A stretch of 64,000 nt of DNA from Limnobacter parvus (GCF_024623725.1 NZ_JANKHG010000016.1:205030-269029), one strand, 5' to 3'. Positions 8,730-17,888 are shown, numbered from the stretch's first letter. Numbers and translations are program-made. The notes: generated from the letters alone by a model not told the origin.

Positions 8730-9683
8730 ATGAACTTGCACCAGCTTCGATTCGTTCGGGAAGCAGTTCGGCATGATTTCAGCCTGACCGATGCGGCCAA
8801 ATCGCTGTTCACGTCGCAGCCTGGGGTGTCGAAAGCGATTATTGAATTTGAAGAAGAGCTGGGCTTCCAGATTTTCAAGCGGCACGGCAAGCGTATTAAA
8901 GGATTAACAGCACCCGGCGAGCTTGTGTACCAAGCCTGCGAAAGGGTATTGGCTGAACTGGAAAACATCAAACGCGTGGGTGAGGAATTCGCCGCACGAG
9001 AAAGCGGGCAGTTGCGCGTGGCGGTAACCCACACCCAGGCCCGTTATGTCTTGCCACAGGCGGTGGCCACTTTCCGCAAAAAATTCCCGAAAGTGAAATT
9101 GATTTTGCTGCAGGGTACGCCCGAGCAATTGGCGCAATGGGTGCGCAAAGACCAAGCCGATTTGGCCGTGGCTACAGAGGCACTGGCCGATGAGCCCGAT
9201 TTGGTCACATTTCCCTGTTACGACTGGGGTCATATTGCGGTGGCGCCAACTGGGTCGCCCTTGCTAAAGCCGTTTATGGACGGTGGGCGGCAAATTGCAC
9301 TGGCTGATTTTGACCAGATGCCGGTAATTACTTATGAAACCCACTTCGCCGGACGCAAGAAAATTGATGCTGCTTTCGCGAAAGCTGGTGTGACCATTGA
9401 CTTGGTGCTGGAAGCCATTGATGCCGATGTAATTAAAACCTATGTGGGCTTGGGGCTGGGCGTGGGCATTATTGCAGAAGTGGCTTTTGATGCGCTGAAG
9501 GACAAAGGTTTGGTGGCTGTGCCAGTGGATCATTTGTTCGGCCGCAATACCACCCGGATTGCGCTTCGGCAGGGGGTTTTCATGCGTACACTGATGTACG
9601 AATTCATTGCCGTGTTCGCCCCGATGTTGACGCCGAAGCTGATTGATCGAGTTCTTGGCGGTGGTGATGCTTACGATATTTGA
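8730..9683 (+). CDS. cysB: LysR-family sulfur regulator CysB
   Basis: A 317-residue LysR-type regulator beginning MNLHQLRFVREAVRHDF, the hallmark of CysB/Cbl proteins, with a winged helix-turn-helix in residues 1-60 (LTDAAKSLFTSQPGVSKAI) and a substrate-binding-like domain after residue 90. CysB activates sulfate assimilation genes when N-acetylserine signals sulfur need. The divergent position next to the cys operon supports direct control. The ATG lies a few bases after a GGAATAAAGGG stretch that can act as ribosome binding site. No terminator is evident after it; a hairpin-rich gap follows. Confidence 0.92.
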   Translation: MNLHQLRFVREAVRHDFSLTDAAKSLFTSQPGVSKAIIEFEEELGFQIFKRHGKRIKGLTAPGELVYQACERVLAELENIKRVGEEFAARESGQLRVAVTHTQARYVLPQAVATFRKKFPKVKLILLQGTPEQLAQWVRKDQADLAVATEALADEPDLVTFPCYDWGHIAVAPTGSPLLKPFMDGGRQIALADFDQMPVITYETHFAGRKKIDAAFAKAGVTIDLVLEAIDADVIKTYVGLGLGVGIIAEVAFDALKDKGLVAVPVDHLFGRNTTRIALRQGVFMRTLMYEFIAVFAPMLTPKLIDRVLGGGDAYDI

Positions 9684-9726
9684 GAGTTAAGCGATCTGAG
9701 TGAATTGAGTTTGATCGGAGCGCAGT

Positions 9727-10051
9727 GCCTGTTGCGACGGAAAATCTGTTGTCCCCCAGCTGAGCCTCGCCTTGCCTGAAACCGCCCCTCGAAAAAGCTG
9801 TCGGGGCGGCTTCTGCCCCCTTGGGGCACCGGCCCGGCTTGGCACGCTTGGGCAGATTTTCCCGACTGTCGCAACAAGCACAGGCGCAACCGATCAAATC
9901 CGCATATCGCACATCGCGCGAGCCTCATCACGAGACGAGCAGCACATGCTGCACTGTTCGGGTCGATTCAAGGCCAGCCCGCCCAACATCTTCGCAGCGA
10001 GGGGCGGCTCGACAAGTCGAGCCGATGCAAAGGCGCCATTGCGCTTTGCAT
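9727..10051. other. Hairpin-rich intergenic element, possible structured RNA
   Basis: The gap between cysB and the next gene holds an unusual density of inverted repeats. A long closing stem pairs 9731-9748 with 9853-9875 (18 bp with one 5-nt bulge), extendable at its base by 9727-9730 with 9882-9885. Two GC-rich hairpins lie inside it: 9782-9788 with 9803-9809, and 9814-9819 with 9823-9828. Further stems are 9939-9943/9948-9952, 10005-10013/10016-10024 and 10025-10036/10041-10051. Frames in this stretch overlap on both strands and none looks like a real protein. It resembles no RNA class I can name; strand is undetermined. A decayed mobile repeat is the main alternative. Confidence 0.45.
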
Positions 10052-10090
10052 GACCCAAGCCAGAAGATTCGTTGGGGAATTCGGGTTGGA

Positions 10091-10153
10091 CCAAGGCCCG
10101 AATAGTGCGGTATTTGCTGTGAAATCCGTGCTGCCAAGACCTGAATAGTGCGG
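10091..10153. repeat. Two 20-bp direct repeats, 43-bp period
   Basis: Copies at 10091-10110 and 10134-10153 differ at 2 of 20 positions; the shared core is GAATAGTGCGG. They lie just upstream, in map terms, of the stop of the leftward dehydrogenase gene and beside the hairpin-rich element. They may be part of the same repeat unit. No function can be assigned. Confidence 0.6.
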
Positions 10154-10195
10154 CTGTGCTGCTTGTAGACTTCGCTAAACTCCAGTGCGATCTTG

Positions 10196-11095
10196 TCAAT
10201 CACGCATGTGCTGACGAACCACCTCAAACACCCTGGATGTGTCCTGACTCTTCGGTCCATTGGCCACCAGTTCATCCAGCAACTCCGCTGTTTTAAACAG
10301 CAGCGGCAAATTCAAACCCTGCTTCTTCGCTGCATCAGCCACCATCCGAACGTCTTTCGCATGCAAATGCGCCTCAATCGAAATCGGGTCGGTAAATCCC
10401 TTCACCATGTGCGGCCCGGCCCAATCCAGCACGCGGCTGGCAGGCAAACCGGCTTGCAGCAGTTCAAGTACTACAGCCAAATCCGCACCCTGTTCAAGTG
10501 CGTAGTTCATGGCTTCTGCTATGCCCACCAATTGAATACACAGCGCCATTTGATTGGCTGCTTTGATGGCTTGTCCGGCGCCTGAGGGCCCTACATGCCG
10601 AATGGTTTTACCCAAGTGCTGCAACATGGGCTCAACTTTCCGGAATGCAGACAAATCGCCGCCCGCCATCATGCTGAGCGTGGCAGCGCGCGCGCCTGCG
10701 GCACCGCCTGAAACAGGGCAGTCAATGTAGTCGATTCCCTTGGCTTTCAATTCACGGGCAATGTTCGCAACAGCTGCTGCATCAATCGTGCTGAAGTCGA
10801 TCACAATGCTACCGGCTTGAGCGCATTCGGCAATTCCGCCTTCACGAAATAACAGCGATTGCACATCGGCGGTGTTGGTCACATTCAGGGCAATCAAGTG
10901 GGTTCCGGCGCACAAAGCCTGAATACTGGGTTGTGGCTTTAAGGGAATGTTGGGAAGGGCCTCAAAGGTGGACGCATTTCGCGCCCAGGCCAGCACGGTG
11001 TAGCCTGCTTTGCAAAGATGGCTCGCCATGGCGGAGCCCATGTTGCCCAGGCCAATAAAGCCGATAGTGTTTGGTGTTGGGGATGATGAGTTCAT
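10196..11095 (-). CDS. NAD(P)-binding 3-hydroxyisobutyrate dehydrogenase-like oxidoreductase
   Basis: The 299-residue protein belongs to the beta-hydroxyacid dehydrogenase family (3-hydroxyisobutyrate dehydrogenase, tartronate semialdehyde reductase). It has the Rossmann loop GFIGLGNMGSAMA near residues 10-22, the substrate-binding DCPVSGGAAGA, and the catalytic lysine region GAGQAIKAANQM. A longer frame reaches 11254, but the ATG at 11095 is placed exactly where family members begin, so the extra 53 residues are rejected. The substrate cannot be fixed; 2-hydroxy-3-oxopropionate or 3-hydroxyisobutyrate are the usual ones. Confidence 0.88.
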   Translation of the reverse strand: MNSSSPTPNTIGFIGLGNMGSAMASHLCKAGYTVLAWARNASTFEALPNIPLKPQPSIQALCAGTHLIALNVTNTADVQSLLFREGGIAECAQAGSIVIDFSTIDAAAVANIARELKAKGIDYIDCPVSGGAAGARAATLSMMAGGDLSAFRKVEPMLQHLGKTIRHVGPSGAGQAIKAANQMALCIQLVGIAEAMNYALEQGADLAVVLELLQAGLPASRVLDWAGPHMVKGFTDPISIEAHLHAKDVRMVADAAKKQGLNLPLLFKTAELLDELVANGPKSQDTSRVFEVVRQHMRD

Positions 11096-11114
11096 CCCCG
11101 AATTATAGTCAGCT

Positions 11115-11411
11115 TCAGTGGGCCTGGATGCTCGGGTTTTCAGCAGGGTGCAGGTCGGCCAAGCGGCAGTATTGCAGTTCACCGGTGTGAAAACGCACCA
11201 GCACCGGGTGGCTGGTCGATATCCAGCGGCCAAACTCGGCAATGTTGTAGGCAATCACGGTGGCGGGTTTCAGGTCCATCAACACCTCGGCCCCCACCTT
11301 GAACAGCTTTGCGGTTTGGCGAAGGGTTTTTTTTCGCATTAATGTTTGGCCATCGGGGTAGCGGCGTGTTGCAGCGTTTACGGCGTTGGTGTAGGCGATG
11401 GTAAGGGGCAT
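11115..11411 (-). CDS. Hypothetical protein, 98 residues
   Basis: A small basic protein with no signal peptide or membrane helix and no motif I recognise. It sits 19 bp upstream of the dehydrogenase start and reads in the same direction, so the two may be cotranscribed. The ATG at 11411 is preceded by AGGCAAAC, a weak ribosome binding site. The last 20 residues are His-rich compared with the rest. The product looks like a genuine folded protein (alternating hydrophobic pattern, WISTSHPVLVRFHTGELQYCRL), but the function is unknown. Confidence 0.6.
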   Translation of the reverse strand: MPLTIAYTNAVNAATRRYPDGQTLMRKKTLRQTAKLFKVGAEVLMDLKPATVIAYNIAEFGRWISTSHPVLVRFHTGELQYCRLADLHPAENPSIQAH

Positions 11412-11522
11412 GTTTGCCTCCAGCTGGTGTGTACAACTTAGTTATACGGTACCAGCCGGGAAAGCAGTTTACCGAACATGGGGGAATAACCCGTTCAGTT
11501 CTGTAAGTGTTAATTCAAATAC

Positions 11523-12392
11523 TTAGTGCGAGGGCAAAAGTAGCTGGTTTTGAATCAGCATGAACAATTCGCTGTTTGGGTCGGCAATGCTGTCGCAAAT
11601 GCTCAGGTGGTCAGCATTAACCTGCAGCGGTGGGTTCAAACCCCAGTGCGAAGCAAGGTAGGCGCTTTGCTCTTTAAATGCATCTGTTTCTTTGGTACCG
11701 AAAGCTAGGTGCACAGGAATGGTGGGCTTGGGCATCAGTGCCGGGCTTACCATGCGAGTGCGTTTTTGATTCAGCTTCAAGTCTTTTTGAATGAATGGCG
11801 TGTGCACCAAGGGGCTCAAATCGTAAATGCCAGAAATCGCGACAACCGACTTCACCAGGTCTTGGGGCAGGTCAGAAGCCCACAGTGGCCAGAATGCCAA
11901 GGCACTCATCACACCCAGGTGGCCGCCAGCGGAATGACCGCATACAACAATTTGATTGGCATCAAAACCAAAGCGGTCGGCCTGACGATACAACCACTCA
12001 ATGCCACGTAGAGTTTGGCGTACGCTGTCTTCAATCGTAACGCGGGGTATGAGGCCATAGTTCAGCAAAGCCACAGAATAGCCGCGTGCCACATAAGGCT
12101 TGGCCAAAAAGGTGAAGTCGTATTTGTCCAGCGAGCGCCAGTAGCCACCGTGAATGTATATCAACAGGGGCTTACCGGGTTTGCCGGGAATAACGTCAAC
12201 TGTTTCTGCTTCCGATTCACCGAAATACTGATTCCAAAAACCATCCAGATCAAAACGCGCATAGCGTGACTGTTCGGCCCAGCGGGCAAAGGTTTTTGGG
12301 TGGTCGGGCAAATAAGAGCGAACGTTGTACTGGCTTTCAAGCCAATCTACATCGGGTAGGTTCTCGCCACTCTGGGCTTTCGTGTCGGCCAT
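11523..12392 (-). CDS. Alpha/beta hydrolase, kynurenine formamidase-like
   Basis: The 289-residue protein shows the HGGYW oxyanion-hole motif (YIHGGYWRSLDK, about residues 78-90), the nucleophile elbow GHSAGG (about 151-156) and a C-terminal histidine in NADHLSI. This arrangement is typical of the BD-FAE/arylformamidase group of carboxylesterases, including kynurenine formamidase of tryptophan breakdown. No other kynurenine gene is nearby, so the natural substrate is open. It has no signal peptide and should be cytoplasmic. The gene stands alone, with about 110 bp of unremarkable DNA on its 3' side. Confidence 0.85.
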   Translation of the reverse strand: MADTKAQSGENLPDVDWLESQYNVRSYLPDHPKTFARWAEQSRYARFDLDGFWNQYFGESEAETVDVIPGKPGKPLLIYIHGGYWRSLDKYDFTFLAKPYVARGYSVALLNYGLIPRVTIEDSVRQTLRGIEWLYRQADRFGFDANQIVVCGHSAGGHLGVMSALAFWPLWASDLPQDLVKSVVAISGIYDLSPLVHTPFIQKDLKLNQKRTRMVSPALMPKPTIPVHLAFGTKETDAFKEQSAYLASHWGLNPPLQVNADHLSICDSIADPNSELFMLIQNQLLLPSH

Positions 12393-12540
12393 ATGGCAGT
12401 GAAAATGTGATTGTTTGGGTTAGTGGGCAGAATAATTTCGTGACACAACATACCGTAAAGGGACCAAAAAGTCCAATTTTCATGCAATTTCGCCGCTGCT
12501 TAAACACACTGGCAATAATTTTGTGCTTACAATGAAAAGT

Positions 12541-13698
12541 TCAGCGTTTCAAGCGCTGGCTGGCCCAGAATGCAAGCGCCGCAAACGCCAGCACCGTTGC
12601 AGCCATGGGCAAAGCGGTGTTGTCATGCACCAAGGAAACAGCCCAACTGGCCATGCCCCCCAGGCCAAATTGTGCACAACCATACAAGGCAGAAGCTGCC
12701 CCCGCGTTTTTCGGGTGCTTGCCAAGCAACTGAGCAGTGGTGTTCGGTGCCACAAACCCCAACGAACCCACGCACACCAGAAAACCAAGCACCATTAACA
12801 CCAAATTCCAATCGGCTGAACCGCCGCCGAACGCGCTTACCAATACCAACACTGCGCCCAGCAAACCCAAGCCCGAACCCAGTTTGATCAAGGGCGTGGT
12901 ACCAGTGCGTTTTACCAGACGGGTGGACAAATAACCAAATAGGATCAGCGCAAGAATGTTGGAGCCAAACAGCAAGGCATAGGTCTTTTCGCTTAACCCA
13001 AAAAATTCGATGTACACAAAGGGCGTACCTGTGATGTAGGCAAACATGGCAGCGAAATGGCCTCCACCCGCAAAAATCAGCATGCGTGCGCTTGGGTGGT
13101 TCCAAACTGTCCGGTAACCTTGAAAGGCCTGCTTGATCGATGTTTGGCTGCGCACCGTGCTTAGTGTCTCCGGCAGCAAAAGGTAGGCCCCCACTGTACA
13201 GGCCACGCCGAACAAGGCCAGTGCCAGAAATTCATAACGCCAGCTGCCCAGTTCAAGGATATAAGCGCCCAGCAGCGGTGCAATCATTGGGGCCAATGAG
13301 GTCACCATGGCAATCATGGCCATGACGCGGGCTGAATCGGTTTCACCAAACAGATCGCGCACCACTGCGCGTGAAATGACTGCCGCAGCGCCACCACCAA
13401 ATGCCTGAATTAATCTGAACCAAAGCAGTTGTTCTATGGTTTGTGCAAGCATGCAGGCCACACTGGCCAGCACAAACACACTGGTGCCAGCAAATATCAT
13501 GCGCCTGCGCCCAAAGCGATCTGATAGCGGCCCGTAAAACAGCATGCCCAATGCGAAACCTGCCAGAAACACCGTCACGGTTTGCTGAACCTGGCCTGAA
13601 GTGGCTTGCAGTTCAATGCCTATTGCAGCAAGGCTGGGCAAGTACAGGTCAATCGCCAGCGGTGCGAATGCTGCCAGTGCGGCCAGCAAGAAAAACAT
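12541..13698 (-). CDS. Bcr/CflA-family multidrug efflux transporter
   Basis: A 12-helix major facilitator of the Bcr/CflA (DHA1) group. It begins with FAPLAIDLYLPSL, the usual first-helix signature, and has GPLSDRFGRRRM in the loop between helices 2 and 3. Homologues export drugs such as bicyclomycin and chloramphenicol with proton antiport. The frame is open to an ATG at 13806, but that extension is rich in Cys and Gln and unlike the family; I prefer the ATG at 13698, with a TTG at 13713 as alternative. It is divergent from the TIGR01244-family gene. Confidence 0.87.
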   Translation of the reverse strand: MFFLLAALAAFAPLAIDLYLPSLAAIGIELQATSGQVQQTVTVFLAGFALGMLFYGPLSDRFGRRRMIFAGTSVFVLASVACMLAQTIEQLLWFRLIQAFGGGAAAVISRAVVRDLFGETDSARVMAMIAMVTSLAPMIAPLLGAYILELGSWRYEFLALALFGVACTVGAYLLLPETLSTVRSQTSIKQAFQGYRTVWNHPSARMLIFAGGGHFAAMFAYITGTPFVYIEFFGLSEKTYALLFGSNILALILFGYLSTRLVKRTGTTPLIKLGSGLGLLGAVLVLVSAFGGGSADWNLVLMVLGFLVCVGSLGFVAPNTTAQLLGKHPKNAGAASALYGCAQFGLGGMASWAVSLVHDNTALPMAATVLAFAALAFWASQRLKR

Positions 13699-13846
13699 GG
13701 GGCGGTTGATCAAGGCGGTAGTCCGGGTTTGGGAGAATCGGCATTGTACGCTTTGCGCGGCGCAGGATTCGGGAAGGCATTGAACAGAGTTACACTTCGA
13801 TTTCATGCATAGGCGTACACATTACACACCGAAGGAATTTCTTGAA

Positions 13847-14185
13847 ATGAGCATCAGGCAACTGAGTGAAGAGGTCGCTGTGTGCGGCCAAATTAGTACG
13901 AGCGATCTGGAAGCAATTGCTGAACTGGGTTTCAAAACCATTGTGAACAACCGCCCCGACCACGAAGTGGGTCCGCAGCACGCGCATGCTGAAATTGAGG
14001 CCAAAGCCAAAAGCCTGGGTTTGGCCATTCACTATTTGCCCATGGAAGTGGGTCAACCCCCATCTGAAGTGTTGCTCGAGGATTTCAAACGCATTCTGGA
14101 TTCCGCTGAAAAGCCCGTGCTGGCCTATTGCCGCAGTGGCAACAGGTCAGGCCAAATTTACATGGGTGCCTGCGCGCTGAAATAG
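13847..14185 (+). CDS. TIGR01244-family sulfur transferase/phosphatase-like protein
   Basis: A 112-residue single-domain protein of the DUF442/TIGR01244 group, related to dual-specificity phosphatases and often annotated as beta-lactamase hydrolase-like. The P-loop-like active site CRSGNRS is present near residue 95, and the conserved NNRPDHE segment lies near residue 33. Family members are linked to sulfide oxidation and detoxification, but that link is not demonstrated for this one. The ATG at 13847 follows GAAGGA and matches the family start; an ATG at 13805 would add 14 unconserved residues. Confidence 0.87.
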   Translation: MSIRQLSEEVAVCGQISTSDLEAIAELGFKTIVNNRPDHEVGPQHAHAEIEAKAKSLGLAIHYLPMEVGQPPSEVLLEDFKRILDSAEKPVLAYCRSGNRSGQIYMGACALK

Positions 14186-14196
14186 TATTTCAGGAA

Positions 14197-14715
14197 TCAG
14201 TGATTGCTTGCTGAGCCCGGTGCTTGTTGGGGGATGGCCATGGCCAGTTCCCTGATCATGCGGACTGTGTCCACGTCTGCTGCCCGGTATGCTTGTTTGC
14301 GTATTTCGTCGACATCGGCTGAAGAGGCTCCGGCCGGGTTGTCTGCATTGGGTGCATCGTTCACATGGTATTGAAACCGCAGCCACAATTCGTCTTGATT
14401 CGGTTCTTCAATTGAAATGGTCAACGTGCTGTCGCCGCAAAACCGGTTCGCTGCAATGTGGGTTTCCGTTCTGTCTTCCTCGAACAGCGCCATGGTGTCT
14501 TCAATCTGGAAGGGGCCGTAATTCAGCACCCGGGCCAATCTGGTCACATTGCCCTCCTGGCTGGTTTGCATGACTTGGGCATCTTCAAGGCCCAGCACAA
14601 AACGGGTTGGTTTCCAGGCGCGTGCAACCAAGCCAAACCAAAGTTGTTGTCGAGTCAACCAGTCAATGCCCGGTAAGTTGGGGTCATTGATCTGTACCAA
14701 ATGTTCAAATTTCAT
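14197..14715 (-). CDS. DUF1857 SRPBCC-fold protein
   Basis: The 172-residue product starts MKFEHLVQINDP, characteristic of DUF1857 (AtaL-like) proteins of the START/Bet v1-like fold, which typically bind or condense small hydrophobic molecules. Conserved RPTRFVLGLEDA-like and FQIEDTM-like segments follow. A longer frame extends to 14916, but the ATG at 14715 has an AGGA box upstream and fits the family. It diverges from the RidA-like gene with only 12 bp between the two start codons. Residues after about 135 look like a disordered tail. Confidence 0.82.
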   Translation of the reverse strand: MKFEHLVQINDPNLPGIDWLTRQQLWFGLVARAWKPTRFVLGLEDAQVMQTSQEGNVTRLARVLNYGPFQIEDTMALFEEDRTETHIAANRFCGDSTLTISIEEPNQDELWLRFQYHVNDAPNADNPAGASSADVDEIRKQAYRAADVDTVRMIRELAMAIPQQAPGSASNH

Positions 14716-14727
14716 GAAGGGGGTCCT

Positions 14728-15075
14728 GTGATACATCGTCAAGGTACTACAAAACGTTATTCCGATTCCACTTGCTACAACGGCGTGGTTTATCTGGTTG
14801 AAGTTCCCGCAGTAGAGGAAGGCAATATTCAGGTTCAAACGCAAAGCCTGTTGGGCAACCTGGAGAACGCGTTGGCTGCTGCAGGCACCGACAAAAGTCG
14901 CTTGCTGCAAGTACAAATATTCTTAACCGACATGGCCGATTACGACGGCTTTAACACGGTGTGGGATGCCTGGGTTCCAGAAGGCACAGCACCCTCGCGC
15001 GCTTGCATCGAGGCAAAGGGTTTGGCTCGCAAAGGCTGGAAAGTGGAGTTGGTAGTAAGCGCCGCTTTGGCTTGA
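14728..15075 (+). CDS. RidA-family (YjgF/UK114) protein
   Basis: A 115-residue RidA-family protein. RidA hydrolyses reactive 2-aminoacrylate imines made by PLP enzymes; the family also contains many members of unknown substrate. I see the VYLVEVP start of the fold, LENALAAAGTDKSRLLQVQIFLTD and the ARPSR-like TAPSRACIEAKGLA near the C-terminus. The Arg that anchors the substrate carboxylate in RidA is present in PSRACIEA. The GTG at 14728 has a GAAGGGGGT ribosome binding site; an ATG at 14701 does not. Confidence 0.85.
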   Translation: MIHRQGTTKRYSDSTCYNGVVYLVEVPAVEEGNIQVQTQSLLGNLENALAAAGTDKSRLLQVQIFLTDMADYDGFNTVWDAWVPEGTAPSRACIEAKGLARKGWKVELVVSAALA

Positions 15076-15256
15076 TGCCGTTTACCAACAGTTTGCGGTT
15101 ATCGTTTAAGCAAATAAAGCCTTTGTTGCAGATTTTTCAACCCACCGCCATACATGCATGCATCGCGGCGCAATGGTCAAATCTGGGGTGCTCCAGCGGT
15201 GTGTGGCTTTGGTCGTGGTTAAAATGTTGGATACAAGCGTTCTACAGGGTCTAGAG

Positions 15257-16084
15257 ATGACAACAGAAGAACAGGCGGCCCGTGTGGGCGTGTTCGATTC
15301 AGGTGTGGGAGGTTTGTCTGTGCTTCAGGCGTTGCTGACGCTTTTGCCTGAGGAGAAATTTGATTTTGTCGCAGATGAACGTTATTTGCCGTATGGCGAC
15401 AAGCCCCAGCACGAAATCATCGAAAGAGTACTGTCCCTAAGCAACTGGCTGCGAAAGCAAGGCTGCAAGGCCATGGTAGTGGCCTGTAACACCGCCACAG
15501 CCGCGGGCGCAAGCCAGGCGCGCGCCATGCATGCAAACTGGCCGATTGTGGGTATTGAACCGGCTGTGAAGCCCGCCAGTTTGATGACTCAAACTGGTGT
15601 GGTCGGTATTCTGGCCACCACGAATACCGTGGCCAGCGAACGTTTTAAGACACTTGTTGAACGGTTTGATCCCTTGGCCCAGGTGATTGCACAACCCTGT
15701 CCTGGTTTGGTCCAGTTAATTGAAACCACGCCGATGCCGCACGCGGAAATTGAAGTGCTGTTGAAACCTGTGGTCGACGACCTGTTGCAAAAGCGCGCGG
15801 ATGTCATTGTGCTGGGCTGCACGCATTACCCTTTCGTGGCCGACATCATTTCCCGCTTAGCGGGGCCGGGTGTTTCAGTCATAGAAACTGGCATGCCAGT
15901 GGCTCGGCAATTGAAGGCCCGACTGGAGTCCACTAATTCACTGAACACCCAGCTGAACGCTGAAAGCGATTTGGATCGTGTGCGGTTTTACACCACGGGC
16001 GATTCAGTCGATTTCAAGCGCAAGTTGCTTGCTTTGTTGGGGCCGGTTTGGGCCCAAGCCAATGTGGAAGAATTGATGGTTTAG
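15257..16084 (+). CDS. murI: Glutamate racemase
   Basis: MurI converts L- to D-glutamate for peptidoglycan. The 275-residue protein has FDSGVGGLS at 13-21 and both catalytic cysteines: Cys77 in ACNTATA and Cys188 in GCTHYP. The frame extends upstream to 15158, but the ATG at 15257 gives the family N-terminus. Its stop overlaps the stop of the convergent rsmA gene. The upstream gap 15076-15256 shows no other gene. Confidence 0.95.
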   Translation: MTTEEQAARVGVFDSGVGGLSVLQALLTLLPEEKFDFVADERYLPYGDKPQHEIIERVLSLSNWLRKQGCKAMVVACNTATAAGASQARAMHANWPIVGIEPAVKPASLMTQTGVVGILATTNTVASERFKTLVERFDPLAQVIAQPCPGLVQLIETTPMPHAEIEVLLKPVVDDLLQKRADVIVLGCTHYPFVADIISRLAGPGVSVIETGMPVARQLKARLESTNSLNTQLNAESDLDRVRFYTTGDSVDFKRKLLALLGPVWAQANVEELMV

Positions 16085-16860
16085 TCCGGGTTGGCCATGG
16101 CCAGCAACTGCGCCACATGCACAAATTGCGACGGTGCAATCTCTTCGGCGCGGGCGGTCAATGCAATGCCTGCTTCCAAGGCAATTGATTCTGGAACCAC
16201 ATCCGCCCATGTATTGCGCAGCATTTTTCGGCGTTGTGAAAAGGCAGTGGCCACGACTCGGCCAAACAATGCATGTGGAATTCTTTCGCGCGTCTCGGCG
16301 TTTTTTGGCACCATGCGAACGATTGCCGACATGACACGCGGCGGTGGGTCGAAACATTCCGGTGGCACATCAAACAAATGATCCATGTCGTAATAGGCCT
16401 GCAGCATCACCGACAACCTTCCGTAGTCGCTGGTTTTGGGCGCAGCCACCATGCGGTCGATGACTTCTTTCTGGAGCATGAAGTGTTGGTCGATGACCTG
16501 GTCTGCCACGTCAAGCAGCGCGAATAAAATGGGGGAGGATATGTTGTAAGGCAGGTTGCCCACTACGCGAAAAGGCGCTTGCAGTTGCCGAAAATCAAAT
16601 TTCAACACATCCACTTCATGCACGGTCAACTTGTCTTTCCATGCACCAGTTCGAAGTTTCTCTGCAAGGTCGCGATCGATTTCTATGACCTGCAGGTGAT
16701 TGACTGCTTTGAGCAACCAAAAGGTTAAGGCGCCCAAACCGGGGCCAATTTCTACCAAATAGTCATCAGCGCGGGGGCGCATTTCGCCAATCAGGTTTGA
16801 AAGCACGCTTTGATCGGTCAAAAAATGTTGACCGAACCGCTTTCTTGCTTGGTGTTTCAT
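16081..16860 (-). CDS. rsmA: 16S rRNA (adenine1518/1519-N6)-dimethyltransferase
   Basis: RsmA (KsgA) dimethylates two adjacent adenines at the 3' end of 16S rRNA during 30S assembly. The 259-residue protein starts [13 protein letters not shown], has the SAM loop [10 protein letters not shown] and the catalytic [10 protein letters not shown]. The ATG at 16860 overlaps the pdxA stop by 4 bp (ATGA), so translation is probably coupled; a longer frame to 16899 is rejected. The lptD-surA-pdxA-rsmA order is the classical proteobacterial one. Confidence 0.96.
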   Translation of the reverse strand: MKHQARKRFGQHFLTDQSVLSNLIGEMRPRADDYLVEIGPGLGALTFWLLKAVNHLQVIEIDRDLAEKLRTGAWKDKLTVHEVDVLKFDFRQLQAPFRVVGNLPYNISSPILFALLDVADQVIDQHFMLQKEVIDRMVAAPKTSDYGRLSVMLQAYYDMDHLFDVPPECFDPPPRVMSAIVRMVPKNAETRERIPHALFGRVVATAFSQRRKMLRNTWADVVPESIALEAGIALTARAEEIAPSQFVHVAQLLAMANPD

Positions 16861-17879
16861 TGCATATTCCTGCGGCACAAATCCATGTGGTGGGCGCATT
16901 CAATGGCTTCATTCAGGCTGCCAGCGTCCATGTCGCGGGTACCGGCAAGCGCAAGCGCTGTGCCGTGGTCTACCGAGGTACGCACAATAGGTAAGCCCAG
17001 TGAAACATTTACCCCTTGACCAAAGCTGGCGTGTTTCAGCACCGGTAATCCTTGGTCGTGGAACATGGCAAGCACGGCATCGCTGTTTTGCAGGTACTTG
17101 GGCTGAAAAAGTGTGTCGGCCGGATAGGGGCCTTGCACGTCATGTCCTTGCGCCTGTAGTGCCTGAATCACGGGTGAAATGGTGTCGATTTCTTCAGTGC
17201 CCAAATCACCTGACTCGCCTGCATGTGGGTTCAAGCCAGTGACCAGAATTTTAGGTTTGTCTAACTTCCAGTAAATGGCCAAATCTTTCAGCATGATCTG
17301 CAGAGTGCGTGTCAGCGATTCTTGAGTGATGGCCTGAGATACCTCGCGCAGCGGGATGTGCGTTGTGGCCAATGCCACTTTCATTTGGCCGCCCACCAGC
17401 ATCATGACCACGTCACTTTGCTTGCAATGATGCGCTAAATATTCGGTGTGCCCTGCAAAGCCAGGCCAATGCGGGCTGATGGCAGATTTTTGGACGGGTG
17501 CCGTTACCATGGCCGCCGCTGTTCCAGCGAGGCAAGCATCACAAGCGGTGTCGAGCAATTTCAGCACGTAAGATGCGTTGGCTGGGTCGGGTTGACCAGT
17601 GGTGCAGGTCACATTCAATGGGTGATGAAACAGGTAATAACCGGGATCTTTAAGCAGCGTACAGACTGCCGGGTCAAGTGAATCTACCCGCTGCCATTCG
17701 GGTTCAATGCCTGCGTTGGCGGCGCGTTTTACCAACAAATCAGCATCGCCCAAAATGATGAAAGGGCGATTCAGTCTCCTTGCCTGGCTGGTTTCAGCCA
17801 GCAGGGCACACAACTCCGGCCCAATCCCGGCAGGTTCGCCGCTGGTAATCAGGATCGGCGGATTCGTGTTGCTTTGCAT
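16857..17879 (-). CDS. pdxA: 4-Hydroxythreonine-4-phosphate dehydrogenase
   Basis: PdxA oxidises 4-phosphohydroxy-L-threonine in pyridoxal phosphate synthesis. The 340-residue protein shows [10 protein letters not shown] at the N-terminus, the metal-binding histidines in GHTEYLAHH and [11 protein letters not shown], and the [10 protein letters not shown] motif. It is located 9 bp after surA and overlaps rsmA by 4 bp. Length and motifs are normal for the family. Confidence 0.95.
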   Translation of the reverse strand: MQSNTNPPILITSGEPAGIGPELCALLAETSQARRLNRPFIILGDADLLVKRAANAGIEPEWQRVDSLDPAVCTLLKDPGYYLFHHPLNVTCTTGQPDPANASYVLKLLDTACDACLAGTAAAMVTAPVQKSAISPHWPGFAGHTEYLAHHCKQSDVVMMLVGGQMKVALATTHIPLREVSQAITQESLTRTLQIMLKDLAIYWKLDKPKILVTGLNPHAGESGDLGTEEIDTISPVIQALQAQGHDVQGPYPADTLFQPKYLQNSDAVLAMFHDQGLPVLKHASFGQGVNVSLGLPIVRTSVDHGTALALAGTRDMDAGSLNEAIECAHHMDLCRRNMQ

Positions 17880-17888
17880 GCCTTGTCT

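Noticed and set aside
9604-10275. Overlapping frames on both strands in the gap after cysB
   Set aside because: At least seven frames share the same 600 bp, none has a ribosome binding site or a recognisable domain, and the stretch is filled with hairpins, whose symmetry produces open frames by chance.
13699-13806. 36-residue N-terminal extension of the efflux transporter
   Set aside because: The extension is Cys- and Gln-rich, unlike the family and precedes the normal first helix; the upstream ATG has no ribosome binding site.
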